Source of the DNA: Arthrobacter sp. D5-1
Lineage (GTDB): Bacteria; Actinomycetota; Actinomycetes; Actinomycetales; Micrococcaceae
Length of the DNA stretch: 64,000 bases
Direction of reading: 5' to 3'
Assembly: GCF_017357425.1 (NCBI RefSeq)
Contig: NZ_CP014571.1
Coordinates: 3,472,001-3,536,000, forward strand
Numbering within the stretch: the first letter of the stretch is position 1; every line of letters starts with the position of its first letter. Below the pieces are notes generated by a model, which was not told the origin of the DNA, did no database searches, and saw nothing but the letters and a program-made list of their open reading frames with translations. Made by a program: the position numbers and the translations under genes. This document shows positions 55,740 to 63,678 of this stretch, in pieces.

Positions 55740-57623
55740 TTACTTGCCCAACACGTGCTTCAGCGCGGACGCATACAGCGGCGCCACCTTGTTGTGGCCG
55801 GTCTGGTTCATGTGGGTGTCGTCGAGGTAGTCGCCGGCCGCTCCCGCAATGGTCGCCGTACCGGCCATGGAAATCCGCGGCCAACCGCGAAGTGCAGCTT
55901 CGCGGGTCACGAGGCCATCCACCCACCGGCGCTGGACGTGGTTGGAGTCGTACCGTGACAGCACGCCGTTGACCAGTATGGTGCTGCGGGGGTACTTGCG
56001 CCGGAGCTCGTCCCATAGCCGGTTGGCTTGGGACAGGATGGCTGCATCCGTGGCGCCGATCCTGGCGTCGTTGCCGCCCAAAGTTACCACTACCAGCCCG
56101 GGGCTGCCCTGCGGCAGGAGGATCCGGTCCTGCGCCAGCGCATCAGTCGCTGAGCCACCCCCGACGGCGGGACTTCCGGAAACGTAGCCGAGCCCGCCAA
56201 TGCTGCGGACCACCTGGCGTGGGTACCCTGCGCCGCGGGCACCCTGCTCGCCCCAGGAATCCAGGTCCAGTTGGGAGTCACCCAGGAAAACCACAGTGGA
56301 TGCGTCAACGGCCTCGGCCGAATAGAGCTCTTCCGTGGCGTCGCTCCAGATGGTTTCCAGCTTCTGGAAGGCCACATGGGTTCCGCGTCCGTCCATCCAG
56401 GTGTCGCGGACGGGCCAGCCGAACTCACCCGGGTTGGCGGACCACACTTTATAGGTGGGGTGTCCAACGATACGCGCCCCGGTGGACGGCCCCCACACCA
56501 GCCAGCCGTTGACGAACTGTTGCACGAGTCCGCCGGCACGCGGAAGCTTGTCCGTGAGAGGAAGCCCCAACTGTCCGGCCGCTCCGCCCAGCGAGTTGTA
56601 TCGGTTGTGGACATCGCCGTGGGTGGTGGAATGCGCCCCCGTCGCCGCGGACCAGTAGACCGTGCCGCCCTGGAAGAGTTGGTAGACAAAGGTGTTTTGC
56701 CGGACTTCCTCACCGACCGGATATCCGAGGGCGCCATTTTGGCCTCCCGTGGAGGACCAGTAGCTCCGGATGGCACCGGTCAATGCGCGGGCACCGGTGG
56801 CTGGTGACCAGATGATTGTTCCGCGCTGGTACTGCTGGGAGGAGCCGCCATTCTTCAGGCCCAGGGCTTCATCCGTGGCGGGGTACCCCAGCTCGCCTTC
56901 TTCCATGCCGGCTTTCCGCCATCGTTCACGGATGGCCCCCATGGACGGGTGTGCCCCGGTGGCCGGCGACCACACCACAAAGCCTCGTTCGAAAGCCTGC
57001 CAGGCGCCGCCGTCGCGCAGTCCCGTACTTTCCCCGGTAACCGGATAGCCCAGGTAACCGGTTTCAAAGCCGGCACGTCCCCAGGCCAGATGGATGGATC
57101 CGCTGGTCCGCTGCGCACCCGTTCCCGGCGAGTACGTGATGGCGCCACGTTCATAGGTCTGCTTGGACCCTCCGTTGCGCAGCCCAGTGGTGGTGTCTGT
57201 CTTTGGATAGCCGTGAAATCCGGAAGGGCCGCCCGCAGCCCACCACGATGTACGGACCGGTCCGTTGACCACCACGCGCGCCCCGGTACGCGCGGACCAG
57301 GCGATGTCACCGCCGGCAAACCGTTGCACACAACCGCTGGTGCTCCCGCTGCCGGAACATTCCTCGGTACTGGTGGGGCGGAGCAGCACGCTTCGTGCCC
57401 ACGCGCTGGTGTTGTACAGGTTGCCGATCGCACCAGTAAGGGGCGGCGTCGAGGTCTCCGCCGGAACAGCCAGCGGGACTGAGGCTTGGACGGAAGTGCT
57501 GAGGGCGGGAGCGGCTTGCGCGGGAAGTGCCGCACCCAGCGCACCAGGAAGCAGCAGCCCCATGGCTACCGCGCCAAGAAACCAACCCCGCGCCGGCCCC
57601 ACGGCCGTCTTGTTAAAGCCCAC
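55740..57623 (-). CDS. Secreted LGFP-repeat protein with C-terminal SGNH/GDSL hydrolase
   Basis: From GTG 57623 (AGGTGGGGG site seven bases ahead) the product is 627 residues, with a signal peptide ending near ALPAQA-AP. Six LGFP-like repeats of ~50 residues follow (HGYPKTD, LGYPVTG, LGYPATDEA, LGYPVGEE, LGLPLTDK, FGWPVRD). A C-terminal SGNH domain of ~210 residues has FLGDSQLD (Ser), VTLGGNDARIG (Asn/Gly) and DDTHMNQTGHN (Asp/His). LGFP repeats anchor corynebacterial mycolyltransferases to cell walls. It should be an esterase or acetyl-transferase acting on an envelope polymer; target unknown. An ATG at 57650 is an alternative start without a ribosome site. Confidence 0.84.
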   Translation of the reverse strand: MGFNKTAVGPARGWFLGAVAMGLLLPGALGAALPAQAAPALSTSVQASVPLAVPAETSTPPLTGAIGNLYNTSAWARSVLLRPTSTEECSGSGSTSGCVQRFAGGDIAWSARTGARVVVNGPVRTSWWAAGGPSGFHGYPKTDTTTGLRNGGSKQTYERGAITYSPGTGAQRTSGSIHLAWGRAGFETGYLGYPVTGESTGLRDGGAWQAFERGFVVWSPATGAHPSMGAIRERWRKAGMEEGELGYPATDEALGLKNGGSSQQYQRGTIIWSPATGARALTGAIRSYWSSTGGQNGALGYPVGEEVRQNTFVYQLFQGGTVYWSAATGAHSTTHGDVHNRYNSLGGAAGQLGLPLTDKLPRAGGLVQQFVNGWLVWGPSTGARIVGHPTYKVWSANPGEFGWPVRDTWMDGRGTHVAFQKLETIWSDATEELYSAEAVDASTVVFLGDSQLDLDSWGEQGARGAGYPRQVVRSIGGLGYVSGSPAVGGGSATDALAQDRILLPQGSPGLVVVTLGGNDARIGATDAAILSQANRLWDELRRKYPRSTILVNGVLSRYDSNHVQRRWVDGLVTREAALRGWPRISMAGTATIAGAAGDYLDDTHMNQTGHNKVAPLYASALKHVLGK

Positions 57624-57756
57624 TTCGCCAACCCCCACCTGCTGCCCCATCAATAACACTGAGGCAAGTATCTGCGACGCCGGCACACTCAACACCGGCG
57701 ACCCAACCAATGGTGTCACATCGTTATGACCCTGCCACTTGATGGACATTGAACAA

Positions 57757-57776
57757 ATGTTTAGTGTTTGAAACAT
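57757..57776 (+). promoter_or_regulatory. Possible TetR operator overlapping the exporter-regulator start
   Basis: ATGTTT (57757-57762) and AAACAT (57771-57776) are inverted around an eight-base spacer. The right half overlaps the regulator's start codon. Only six-base arms, so the call is tentative. Confidence 0.35.
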
Positions 57777-58434
57777 GCGTTCAAGCGCAGAGGATCTCAC
57801 CACCCGGGCCCGCATCCGCGACGCCGCCATCGACCTGTTCGGCCGGGATGGATTCGCCCGCGCCACGGTCCGGGCCGTCGCCTCGCTGGCCGGGGTCAGC
57901 CCAGGCCTGGTCATCCACCATTTCGGCAGCAAAGAAAACCTCCGCGCTGCCTGCGACCAGCATGTCCTCGCCCAAACAGCCAGCCAGGGCCTCGAGAAGA
58001 CCCGCCCGGGATCAACACGCCAACTGATCCAGGACTACCTCAACCACCCGGAACAATACGCCCAGGAGATCGCCTACATCCGCCAATCACTGAGTGACGA
58101 GTCCGATGCCGGCGATGCCTTCTTTGATGCTGTCGTGAGGCAAACAGAGGACATCATCAACGCCGGAATCGCGGCAGGAACCATCCGGAAGTTCAACGAC
58201 GTCCGATCCACCGCCGTCGTGATTGCCTCCAACAGCCTGTCCATCCTCATGCTGGGCAGGCATCTCTCAAGGACGCTGGGCGAATTCACTCCGGAGCCCC
58301 ACGGAATCGGACCCGGGTTGCTGCGGCAGCTCACGCTGCCCGCCCTGGAGATCTACACCCACGGTTTTTATACCGATTCGCGGTTCCTTGAGGCGGCCCG
58401 CGACGCTTTGCAGCAAGACACCATCAACCACTGA
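57775..58434 (+). CDS. TetR-family regulator of an ABC exporter
   Basis: A 219-residue protein. The helix-turn-helix is RIRDAAIDLFGRDGFARATVRAVASLAGVSPGLVIHHFGSKENL (core VSPGLVIHHFGS), and the ligand domain is helical. It precedes the exporter ATPase gene by 14 bases on the same strand. It should repress the exporter until a substrate binds. Ligand unknown. Confidence 0.9.
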   Translation: MRSSAEDLTTRARIRDAAIDLFGRDGFARATVRAVASLAGVSPGLVIHHFGSKENLRAACDQHVLAQTASQGLEKTRPGSTRQLIQDYLNHPEQYAQEIAYIRQSLSDESDAGDAFFDAVVRQTEDIINAGIAAGTIRKFNDVRSTAVVIASNSLSILMLGRHLSRTLGEFTPEPHGIGPGLLRQLTLPALEIYTHGFYTDSRFLEAARDALQQDTINH

Positions 58435-58448
58435 AGGGAGCATGCCCC

Positions 58449-59456
58449 GTGACCCAGGCAATCGTCGTCGAGGGGTTGCGCAAGAAGTTCGGTCACCGCG
58501 AGGTCCTCCACGGACTGGATTTTGCGGTGGAGGCCGGGACGGTGTTCGGCGTCATCGGGCCCAACGGCGCCGGCAAGACCACCACCATGCGCTGCCTGTT
58601 GGACATCATCCGGCCCAGCGCGGGTTCCATCTCGGTTCTCGGACAGAATCCCCGCCGCGCGGGTACCTCCCTTCGCCGAAGGATCGGCTACCTGCCCGGC
58701 GAGCTCCACTTGGAGAACCGCACCACAGGCCGCCGCACGTTGGAGCACTTTGCCGCCATCAGCGGCCCTGTGGACCCCCACCACGTCAACGACCTCGCTG
58801 ACCGCCTGAACCTGGACCTGAGCCGCCAAACCCGGAAACTCTCCAAAGGCAACAAACAGAAGCTGGGGTTGCTGCAGGCCTTCCAGCACCAACCCGAACT
58901 CCTGGTGCTGGACGAACCAACCAGCGGCCTGGACCCCTTGGTCCAGCAGGTTTTTCATGCCATGGTCCGCGAGGCAGTGGCCGCAGGCGCCACGGTGTTC
59001 CTCAGCTCCCATGTCCTCAGTGAAGTCCAACAAGCAGCCGACGCCGTCGCCATCCTCCGCGACGGCGAAATCGTCACCGTGTCCACCGTGGAGGCCCTAC
59101 GGATGGCGGCCGTCCGGCAACTCCGGTTCAACAGCACCGGTACCGCAGCGAACGACGTCGGGGCGCTGCTGGCCCGGGTGCCGGGCATCGCCAACGTCGC
59201 GGTGCGGGAACTCCCCGCCGACGGCCACGCTGTCGGGACAGTGGTGGCAAGGGCGACGCTATCCGGGCACGTCCGGCCCCTGGTCCAGGCATTGGCGCGA
59301 CTGGACCTGACGGACCTTGTCCTGGAAGAACCGGACCTCGAAGAGGCCGTTCTGACCTTGTACACCGGCGGCGCTGGCAGCGAACCAGCTGCTGACACGG
59401 GCGGTGCCGGTTCGGCTGACTCTCATCGTCGTGCGGAAGGAGCCCACCGTGCCTAG
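58449..59456 (+). CDS. ABC exporter ATPase
   Basis: A 335-residue ATPase starting at GTG 58449 (GGGAG site). Walker A IGPNGAGKTTTMRC; signature LSKGNKQKLGLL (KGN in place of GGQ); Walker B LLVLDEPTSGLDP; H-loop SSHVLSEV. The C-terminal ~110 residues form a tail. Its stop overlaps the permease GTG by eight bases. It powers the ABC-2-like permease that follows. Confidence 0.92.
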   Translation: MTQAIVVEGLRKKFGHREVLHGLDFAVEAGTVFGVIGPNGAGKTTTMRCLLDIIRPSAGSISVLGQNPRRAGTSLRRRIGYLPGELHLENRTTGRRTLEHFAAISGPVDPHHVNDLADRLNLDLSRQTRKLSKGNKQKLGLLQAFQHQPELLVLDEPTSGLDPLVQQVFHAMVREAVAAGATVFLSSHVLSEVQQAADAVAILRDGEIVTVSTVEALRMAAVRQLRFNSTGTAANDVGALLARVPGIANVAVRELPADGHAVGTVVARATLSGHVRPLVQALARLDLTDLVLEEPDLEEAVLTLYTGGAGSEPAADTGGAGSADSHRRAEGAHRA

Positions 59457-60249
59457 GATCCTGCCCCTCTTCACCAAGGCCCTGACCGACTCCTGGCGTT
59501 CCACGCTGGCTTGGGCGTTGGGCCTGGCGGCGGCCTGCATGCTGTACCTGCCGCTCTACCCGTCGATCGGCGGCAGCGCGCAGATGCAGGACCTGATCAA
59601 CGCGCTTCCCGCCGAGATGACCAAAGCCCTGAACTACGATCAGATCGCATCGGGCCCCGGCTACACACAAGCCACCTTGTTCGGCCTGATTGGCTTCCTG
59701 CTGACCTCCATGGCCTCCATTGGCTGGGGCGCGGCGGCGGTGGGAGGAGACGAAGAATCGGGGCTGTTGGAGCTGACTCTCGCCCACAGCGTGACCCGCG
59801 TGCAGGTGGTGCTGGAACGCGCCCTCGCCATCCTGGTTCGGATCGCGTTCCTTTCCGTCCTCGTCTTCCTGATGGTGCTGGGACTGAACGGGCCTGCGCA
59901 ACTGGGCATCGACGTCGGACATCTCGACGGAGCGGTGCTGCTGTTCGCCGCACTTGCCCTTCTCAGCGGAACAGCGGCGCTCTTCGCCGGTGCGCTCAGC
60001 GGCAGGAAGGTGTACGGGATCGCTGCGGGCGCCGCCGTCGCTGTCCTCGGCTATGTGTTCAACGCAGTGGGACGGCAAAGTCCGGACGTCGAATGGTTGC
60101 TGAACCTTTCGCCATACCACTGGGCGTATGGCAATTCCCCGGTAGCCAACGGCGCTGATTGGGGAGCGGCCGCAGGCCTATTCGGTATCTCGGCGGTACT
60201 TATTGTCCTGGGAGCAGTGGCGCTGCGGCACCGTGATGTGGGTGTTTAG
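59449..60249 (+). CDS. ABC exporter permease
   Basis: A 266-residue membrane protein with about six helices starting at GTG 59449 (AAGGAG site). The first outside loop (QMQDLINALPAEMTKALNYDQIASGPGYTQ) is typical of ABC-2 exporters of this type. Its gene ends by overlapping the thioesterase end on the opposite strand by four bases. Confidence 0.88.
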   Translation: MPRILPLFTKALTDSWRSTLAWALGLAAACMLYLPLYPSIGGSAQMQDLINALPAEMTKALNYDQIASGPGYTQATLFGLIGFLLTSMASIGWGAAAVGGDEESGLLELTLAHSVTRVQVVLERALAILVRIAFLSVLVFLMVLGLNGPAQLGIDVGHLDGAVLLFAALALLSGTAALFAGALSGRKVYGIAAGAAVAVLGYVFNAVGRQSPDVEWLLNLSPYHWAYGNSPVANGADWGAAAGLFGISAVLIVLGAVALRHRDVGV

Positions 60250-60791
60250 CTCCAGACGTGCGGGGCGGGGCGACGTGCTCCGGGGAGCGCATTGTTCTCG
60301 CGCCACTCATGGATCCATTGGGGCAACTCGAGGCCTGCCGGAGGCGCACCGAACTCCGCGATGATTTCTTCCTGGGTGACGGGCTTGCCCTTTGCCACCA
60401 GTCGTGTGGCAATGTGCGCACGGGCGTAGATTTCACCGTCCACCACCATCCGCTGTTCAAAGTAGATGGCTTTGGTATCCAGGCCGATGATGCGGGTCTC
60501 AATGGTGTAGCGCTGCCACAGTTGCAGGGACTTGCGGAAAGCGATGGTTTCGCCGGCAGCCACCGGAGTCCACCCCTTCTTGCGCATCTTGGCCCAAATG
60601 CCACTGCGGACCATGAGGTCGAAGCGGCCAAGGTCCATCAGCGAAAAGTACATGCCGTTGTTGACGTGCAAGGCAATGTCGATGTCCGTCGGCAGCACTT
60701 TCAGGGGAAGGGAGGACTCCTCCCAGACACCCAGGGGCGAGCGCTTGGAGGAAGTGAAGAGCAGCATGAGGGTGCGAAGAAGCAGATGCAT
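60246..60791 (-). CDS. Acyl-CoA thioesterase (4HBT family)
   Basis: A 181-residue hot-dog-fold thioesterase starting at ATG 60791. Markers are LPTDIDIALHVNNGMYFSLMDLGRFDLM (with the Asp-His-Asn set), TPVAAGETIAFRKSL and the RYTIETRIIGLDTKAIYFEQRM strand. It should hydrolyse an acyl-CoA; family members of this size (thioesterase-like, often annotated YiiD-unrelated) have broad specificity. A longer reading from GTG 60890 is rejected because the upstream palindrome at 60801 would lie inside it. Confidence 0.85.
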   Translation of the reverse strand: MHLLLRTLMLLFTSSKRSPLGVWEESSLPLKVLPTDIDIALHVNNGMYFSLMDLGRFDLMVRSGIWAKMRKKGWTPVAAGETIAFRKSLQLWQRYTIETRIIGLDTKAIYFEQRMVVDGEIYARAHIATRLVAKGKPVTQEEIIAEFGAPPAGLELPQWIHEWRENNALPGARRPAPHVWS

Positions 60792-60800
60792 GCCCACAAT

Positions 60801-60816
60801 GTTACCCGCGGGTAAC
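60801..60816 (-). promoter_or_regulatory. Palindrome GTTACCCGCGGGTAAC before the thioesterase gene
   Basis: A perfect 16-base palindrome ten bases upstream of the thioesterase ATG. It resembles operators of TetR/GntR lipid-metabolism regulators, but no matching regulator is adjacent. It supports the start at 60791. Confidence 0.5.
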
Positions 60817-60969
60817 TTCCGGCGAAAGGCGTGGACCGCATGATGGACAGGCCGGTAGTCCATAACCTGCTTTATGTCCAACGTTTGCACTAACGTTTAC
60901 CGCTGGTTCATCAAAGCCATGCAGAATATCTGAAACTCATCTGATGAATGACCATACAAGGGGGACCCT

Positions 60970-61191
60970 TTGAGCACGCTGCAAACCACCAGGCCACAGG
61001 GCCAGGTCTGGCCCGAACTTTCACGCCACCAGAACGTTGTCCTCCAGGACGCCCGCGGCAACCGCATTGAGGGAACCATCGACGGCATGACCGAGGACCG
61101 CAGCACGCTGTGGATCCAGCTCAAAGGCGGCCTCGGCAGGCAGTTGATCCACCACCTCGACGGATACTGGCTGGAGACGCCCGCTGCCTGA
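60970..61191 (+). CDS. Small hypothetical protein, TTG start
   Basis: A 73-residue protein from TTG 60970 with a GGGGGACCC stretch ahead. Sequence: STLQTTRPQGQVWPELSRHQ..., then DARGNRIEGTIDGMTEDRSTLWIQLKGG, ending HHLDGYWLETPAA. No membrane segment or domain recognised. Might be a small beta-rich Sm-like or Tudor-like fold (inference). It lies 84 bases upstream of the K+ channel gene, same strand. Confidence 0.6.
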   Translation: MSTLQTTRPQGQVWPELSRHQNVVLQDARGNRIEGTIDGMTEDRSTLWIQLKGGLGRQLIHHLDGYWLETPAA

Positions 61192-61275
61192 GGCGTCCGG
61201 TCCAGGCTCATCCTGCACGGGCTCCTCCGTTAGTCCCGTCCGGGCTGCGGTGCCTGCGGTGGCTAGTATTCCCCT

Positions 61276-62067
61276 ATGACACAAGCGCGATACCGGGACC
61301 TGGTGGAATGGCCCCTCATGGCCACGGCACTGATTTTCCTCACTGCCTATGCCTGGCAGGTCATCGGCCGGGTGGACGGTGCCGCGGCAGTGCCGTTCGA
61401 GGTTGTCCTCTGGATTACCTGGGGCATCTTCGCGCTGGACTACTTCGTCAACCTGTGGCTTGCCGAAGACAGGATGCGGTGGTTCCTCTGGAACCTGCAC
61501 GAACTCCTGATTGTGGTGCTCCCCTTCTTCCGGCCCTTGCGGCTGCTGCGGTTGGTCACTTTGCTCTCCGTTCTCCAGCGCACCGTGGGCGAAACTTTGC
61601 GCGGGCGGGTTGCCACCTACGTGGCAGGAGCGGCCGCGATGCTCATCCTCATCGGCGCACTGGCCGTACTGGATGTCGAGCAGAACGACCCCGCCGCCAA
61701 GATCCTCAACTTCGGTGACGCTGCCTGGTGGGCCGTCACCACCATCACCACCGTGGGCTACGGAGACCTGTATCCCGTGACCCCCATTGGAAGGATCGTG
61801 GCCGCGGCCCTCATGATGAGCGGCATCGCGGTGCTGGGTATTGTCACAGCATCCATCGCTTCCTGGCTGGTTCAACGGATTGAGGAGAACGCGGAGGGCG
61901 TGGCAGCGGCAGCCGAAGAGAAGGCGGTCGCCGCCGAGGAACCCGTTCGCGCGGAGATGGCTGACCTGGTGACCGAGATCGCAGCCCTGCGGATGGAGAT
62001 CGCCGAACTCCGGGAAGCCACGGCGGTCCGGCAAACCACGGAATTCGGGCGGGAGCGCGAGGTCTAG
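61276..62067 (+). CDS. Voltage-gated-type potassium channel family protein
   Basis: A 263-residue channel subunit. About six helices; an S4-like segment FRPLRLLRLVTLL with regularly spaced arginines (86-93), and the selectivity filter TTVGYGD (158-164) before the last helix. A coiled-coil-like acidic C-terminus (EENAEGVAAAAEEKAVAAEEP..., about 205-263) could drive assembly. It should conduct K+ across the plasma membrane. Confidence 0.9.
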   Translation: MTQARYRDLVEWPLMATALIFLTAYAWQVIGRVDGAAAVPFEVVLWITWGIFALDYFVNLWLAEDRMRWFLWNLHELLIVVLPFFRPLRLLRLVTLLSVLQRTVGETLRGRVATYVAGAAAMLILIGALAVLDVEQNDPAAKILNFGDAAWWAVTTITTVGYGDLYPVTPIGRIVAAALMMSGIAVLGIVTASIASWLVQRIEENAEGVAAAAEEKAVAAEEPVRAEMADLVTEIAALRMEIAELREATAVRQTTEFGREREV

Positions 62068-62297
62068 GCGCGGCGTCCCGCGCGAACACGTACCGTCACC
62101 ACCTACTTTGACAGCCCGGATGCCATGACACGCACTGGGTTACCGCGAGTCGCCGGGTAAGTGCGATCAAAGGTGGTGGTGGCGGCACGGCGAACCTGTG
62201 CTCGTTCGGATCCCATGCCGCGCACGGTCGAGCAAGGCGGCCAACAGCCCGATCACCCGGCAGGGATCCGGCGGCGGGAACTCGCTGGACACACAAA

Positions 62298-62330
62298 AAA
62301 ATCCCCGGAACCAGTGGTTCCGGGGATTTT
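62298..62330 (-). terminator. Intrinsic terminator after tRNA-Tyr
   Basis: A 15-base perfect stem (AAAATCCCCGGAACC with its complement) with a three-base loop, ending in a T-run on the minus strand. It is eight bases beyond the 3' end of tRNA-Tyr. Confidence 0.88.
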
Positions 62331-62337
62331 CCTTGGG

Positions 62338-62419
62338 TGGCAGATGAGGGATTCGAACCCCCGTAGGCGTTGCCAGCTGATTTACAGTCAGCCCCCTTTG
62401 GCCGCTCGGGTAATCTGCC
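62338..62419 (-). tRNA. tRNA-Tyr (anticodon GTA)
   Basis: An 82-base tRNA on the minus strand with a long variable arm, as for class II tRNA-Tyr. Acceptor GGCAGAT pairs with ATCTGCC; anticodon loop CTGTAAA gives GTA; T-loop GGGGTTCGAATCCC. CCA is not encoded. Confidence 0.94.
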
Positions 62420-62546
62420 GAACTTCAAAAGAAGATCACTTCCGGAGACCATTTCTTTCGATCCGGTAACCGAAGGCAGAGACAACCTTACAGAACTTTC
62501 TGCGAAGAATCTAATCGAGGACAGGCGCCCTGGATTTCGCGGTATT

Positions 62547-62813
62547 TCAGGCTTCGCCGAGGATCCTGCCAGCCAGTTTCGCTTCGAACTTTTCAGCCTG
62601 CTCGGCGGTGATCTGGTTGAGCTGCACGGCCCGCAGCAGGTCAGCGTGCACTCCGTCCATGCGTGAGGTGGCGTCGGGAACAGGGCTCAGGACGATCGAT
62701 GCCGCAACCGCCGCTGCCGCCACTGCACTGGCTGCGGCAACTGCTGCCGTGCCAAGGGAGCCAGCCGCTGCAGTAGCGGATTTACTGATGGACTGGACGG
62801 CCTTGCTGCTCAT
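62547..62813 (-). CDS. Small Ala-rich hypothetical protein
   Basis: An 88-residue protein starting at ATG 62813 with a strong GGAGG site. The N-terminal half is an Ala/Ser-rich, likely membrane-spanning helix (about 14-44), and the C-terminal half is charged and helical (QLNQITAEQAEKFEAKLAGRILGEA). No family recognised. Sits between tRNA-Tyr and the divergent yajQ gene. Confidence 0.65.
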   Translation of the reverse strand: MSSKAVQSISKSATAAAGSLGTAAVAAASAVAAAAVAASIVLSPVPDATSRMDGVHADLLRAVQLNQITAEQAEKFEAKLAGRILGEA

Positions 62814-62994
62814 GCTGATCCTCCACTATGCGTTCTTCCAACTGGTACAACTCTCAACCCGCAGCCTCAGTTCCAACCTTGCATGTGCTGTGAGCGAACT
62901 GTGAATGCGCTCCACCGCCCCAAGCAGCACCTTCCGTACTAGGCTGGATGCCAGACCAACCCGCCCTCACAGGGCCCCCAACCTAAGGAGAGTC

Positions 62995-63486
62995 ATGGCA
63001 GGCGAATCCACATTCGACGTCGTCAGCAAGGTAGACAAGCAAGAGGTCGCCAACGCGCTGAACCAGTCCCAGAAGGAAATCGCGCAGCGATATGATTTCA
63101 AGGGTGTTGGCGCGGAGATCGACTTCAGCGGCGAGAAGATCCTCATGAAGGCCAATTCCGAGGACCGGGTGCTTGCTGTCCTGGATGTTTTCCAGTCCAA
63201 GCTGATCAAGCGCGGCATCTCGCTGAAGTCCCTGGACCAGGGCGAGCCCTTCCCCTCCGGCAAGGAATTCCGCCTGGAGTGCACCATCAAGGAGGGCATT
63301 GCCCAGGACATCGCCAAGAAGATCAACAAGATCATCCGCGATGAAGCCCCCAAGTCCGTCAAGTCCCAGATCCAGGGCGACGAACTCCGCGTGACCTCCA
63401 AGTCCCGTGACGACCTTCAGGAAACCATGAACATCCTGAAGAAGTTCGAAGAGGCCGACCTGCAGTTCGTGAACTTCCGCAGCTAG
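62995..63486 (+). CDS. YajQ-family (DUF520) nucleotide-binding protein
   Basis: A 163-residue protein starting at ATG 62995 (TAAGGAG site). Characteristic segments: STFDVVSKVDKQEVANAL, AQRYDFKGVGAEIDFSGEKI, VFQSKLIKRGISLKSLD, IRDEAPKSVKSQIQGDELRVTSKSRDDLQ. YajQ proteins bind nucleotides including cyclic di-GMP in some bacteria and influence expression of other genes; in actinobacteria the role is not settled. Confidence 0.93.
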   Translation: MAGESTFDVVSKVDKQEVANALNQSQKEIAQRYDFKGVGAEIDFSGEKILMKANSEDRVLAVLDVFQSKLIKRGISLKSLDQGEPFPSGKEFRLECTIKEGIAQDIAKKINKIIRDEAPKSVKSQIQGDELRVTSKSRDDLQETMNILKKFEEADLQFVNFRS

Positions 63487-63500
63487 TCGCACACCGTTCG

Positions 63501-63546
63501 AAAAGCCGGGATGCAGGCCCACCAAGGGGTCCGCATCCCGGCTTTT
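63501..63546 (+). terminator. Intrinsic terminator after yajQ
   Basis: AAAAGCCGGGATGC (63501-63514) pairs perfectly with GCATCCCGGCTTTT (63533-63546), followed by a T-run. It lies 14 bases after the yajQ stop. Confidence 0.88.
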
Positions 63547-63678
63547 TGCTGCCCGGGAATACGGACAACACCAAGACCACGGGCGCCACGGATGGTCCCA
63601 TCCAGGTCAGTCCGGCAAGGTGGCTTCATCGGCGAGGGGCTGTTCGCGTAGTCCGGGCGTGACCGGTTCACTGTGAAC

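Noticed and set aside
57624..57932. Longer N-terminus of the LGFP/SGNH protein up to 57932
   Set aside because: It would cross the divergent TetR gene and its promoter; the GTG at 57623 has both a ribosome site and a proper signal peptide.
62096..62485. Open frame of 129 codons on the minus strand across tRNA-Tyr
   Set aside because: It reads straight through the tRNA and its terminator and gives the common tRNA-derived peptide (LPERPKGADCKSAGN). It is not a protein gene.
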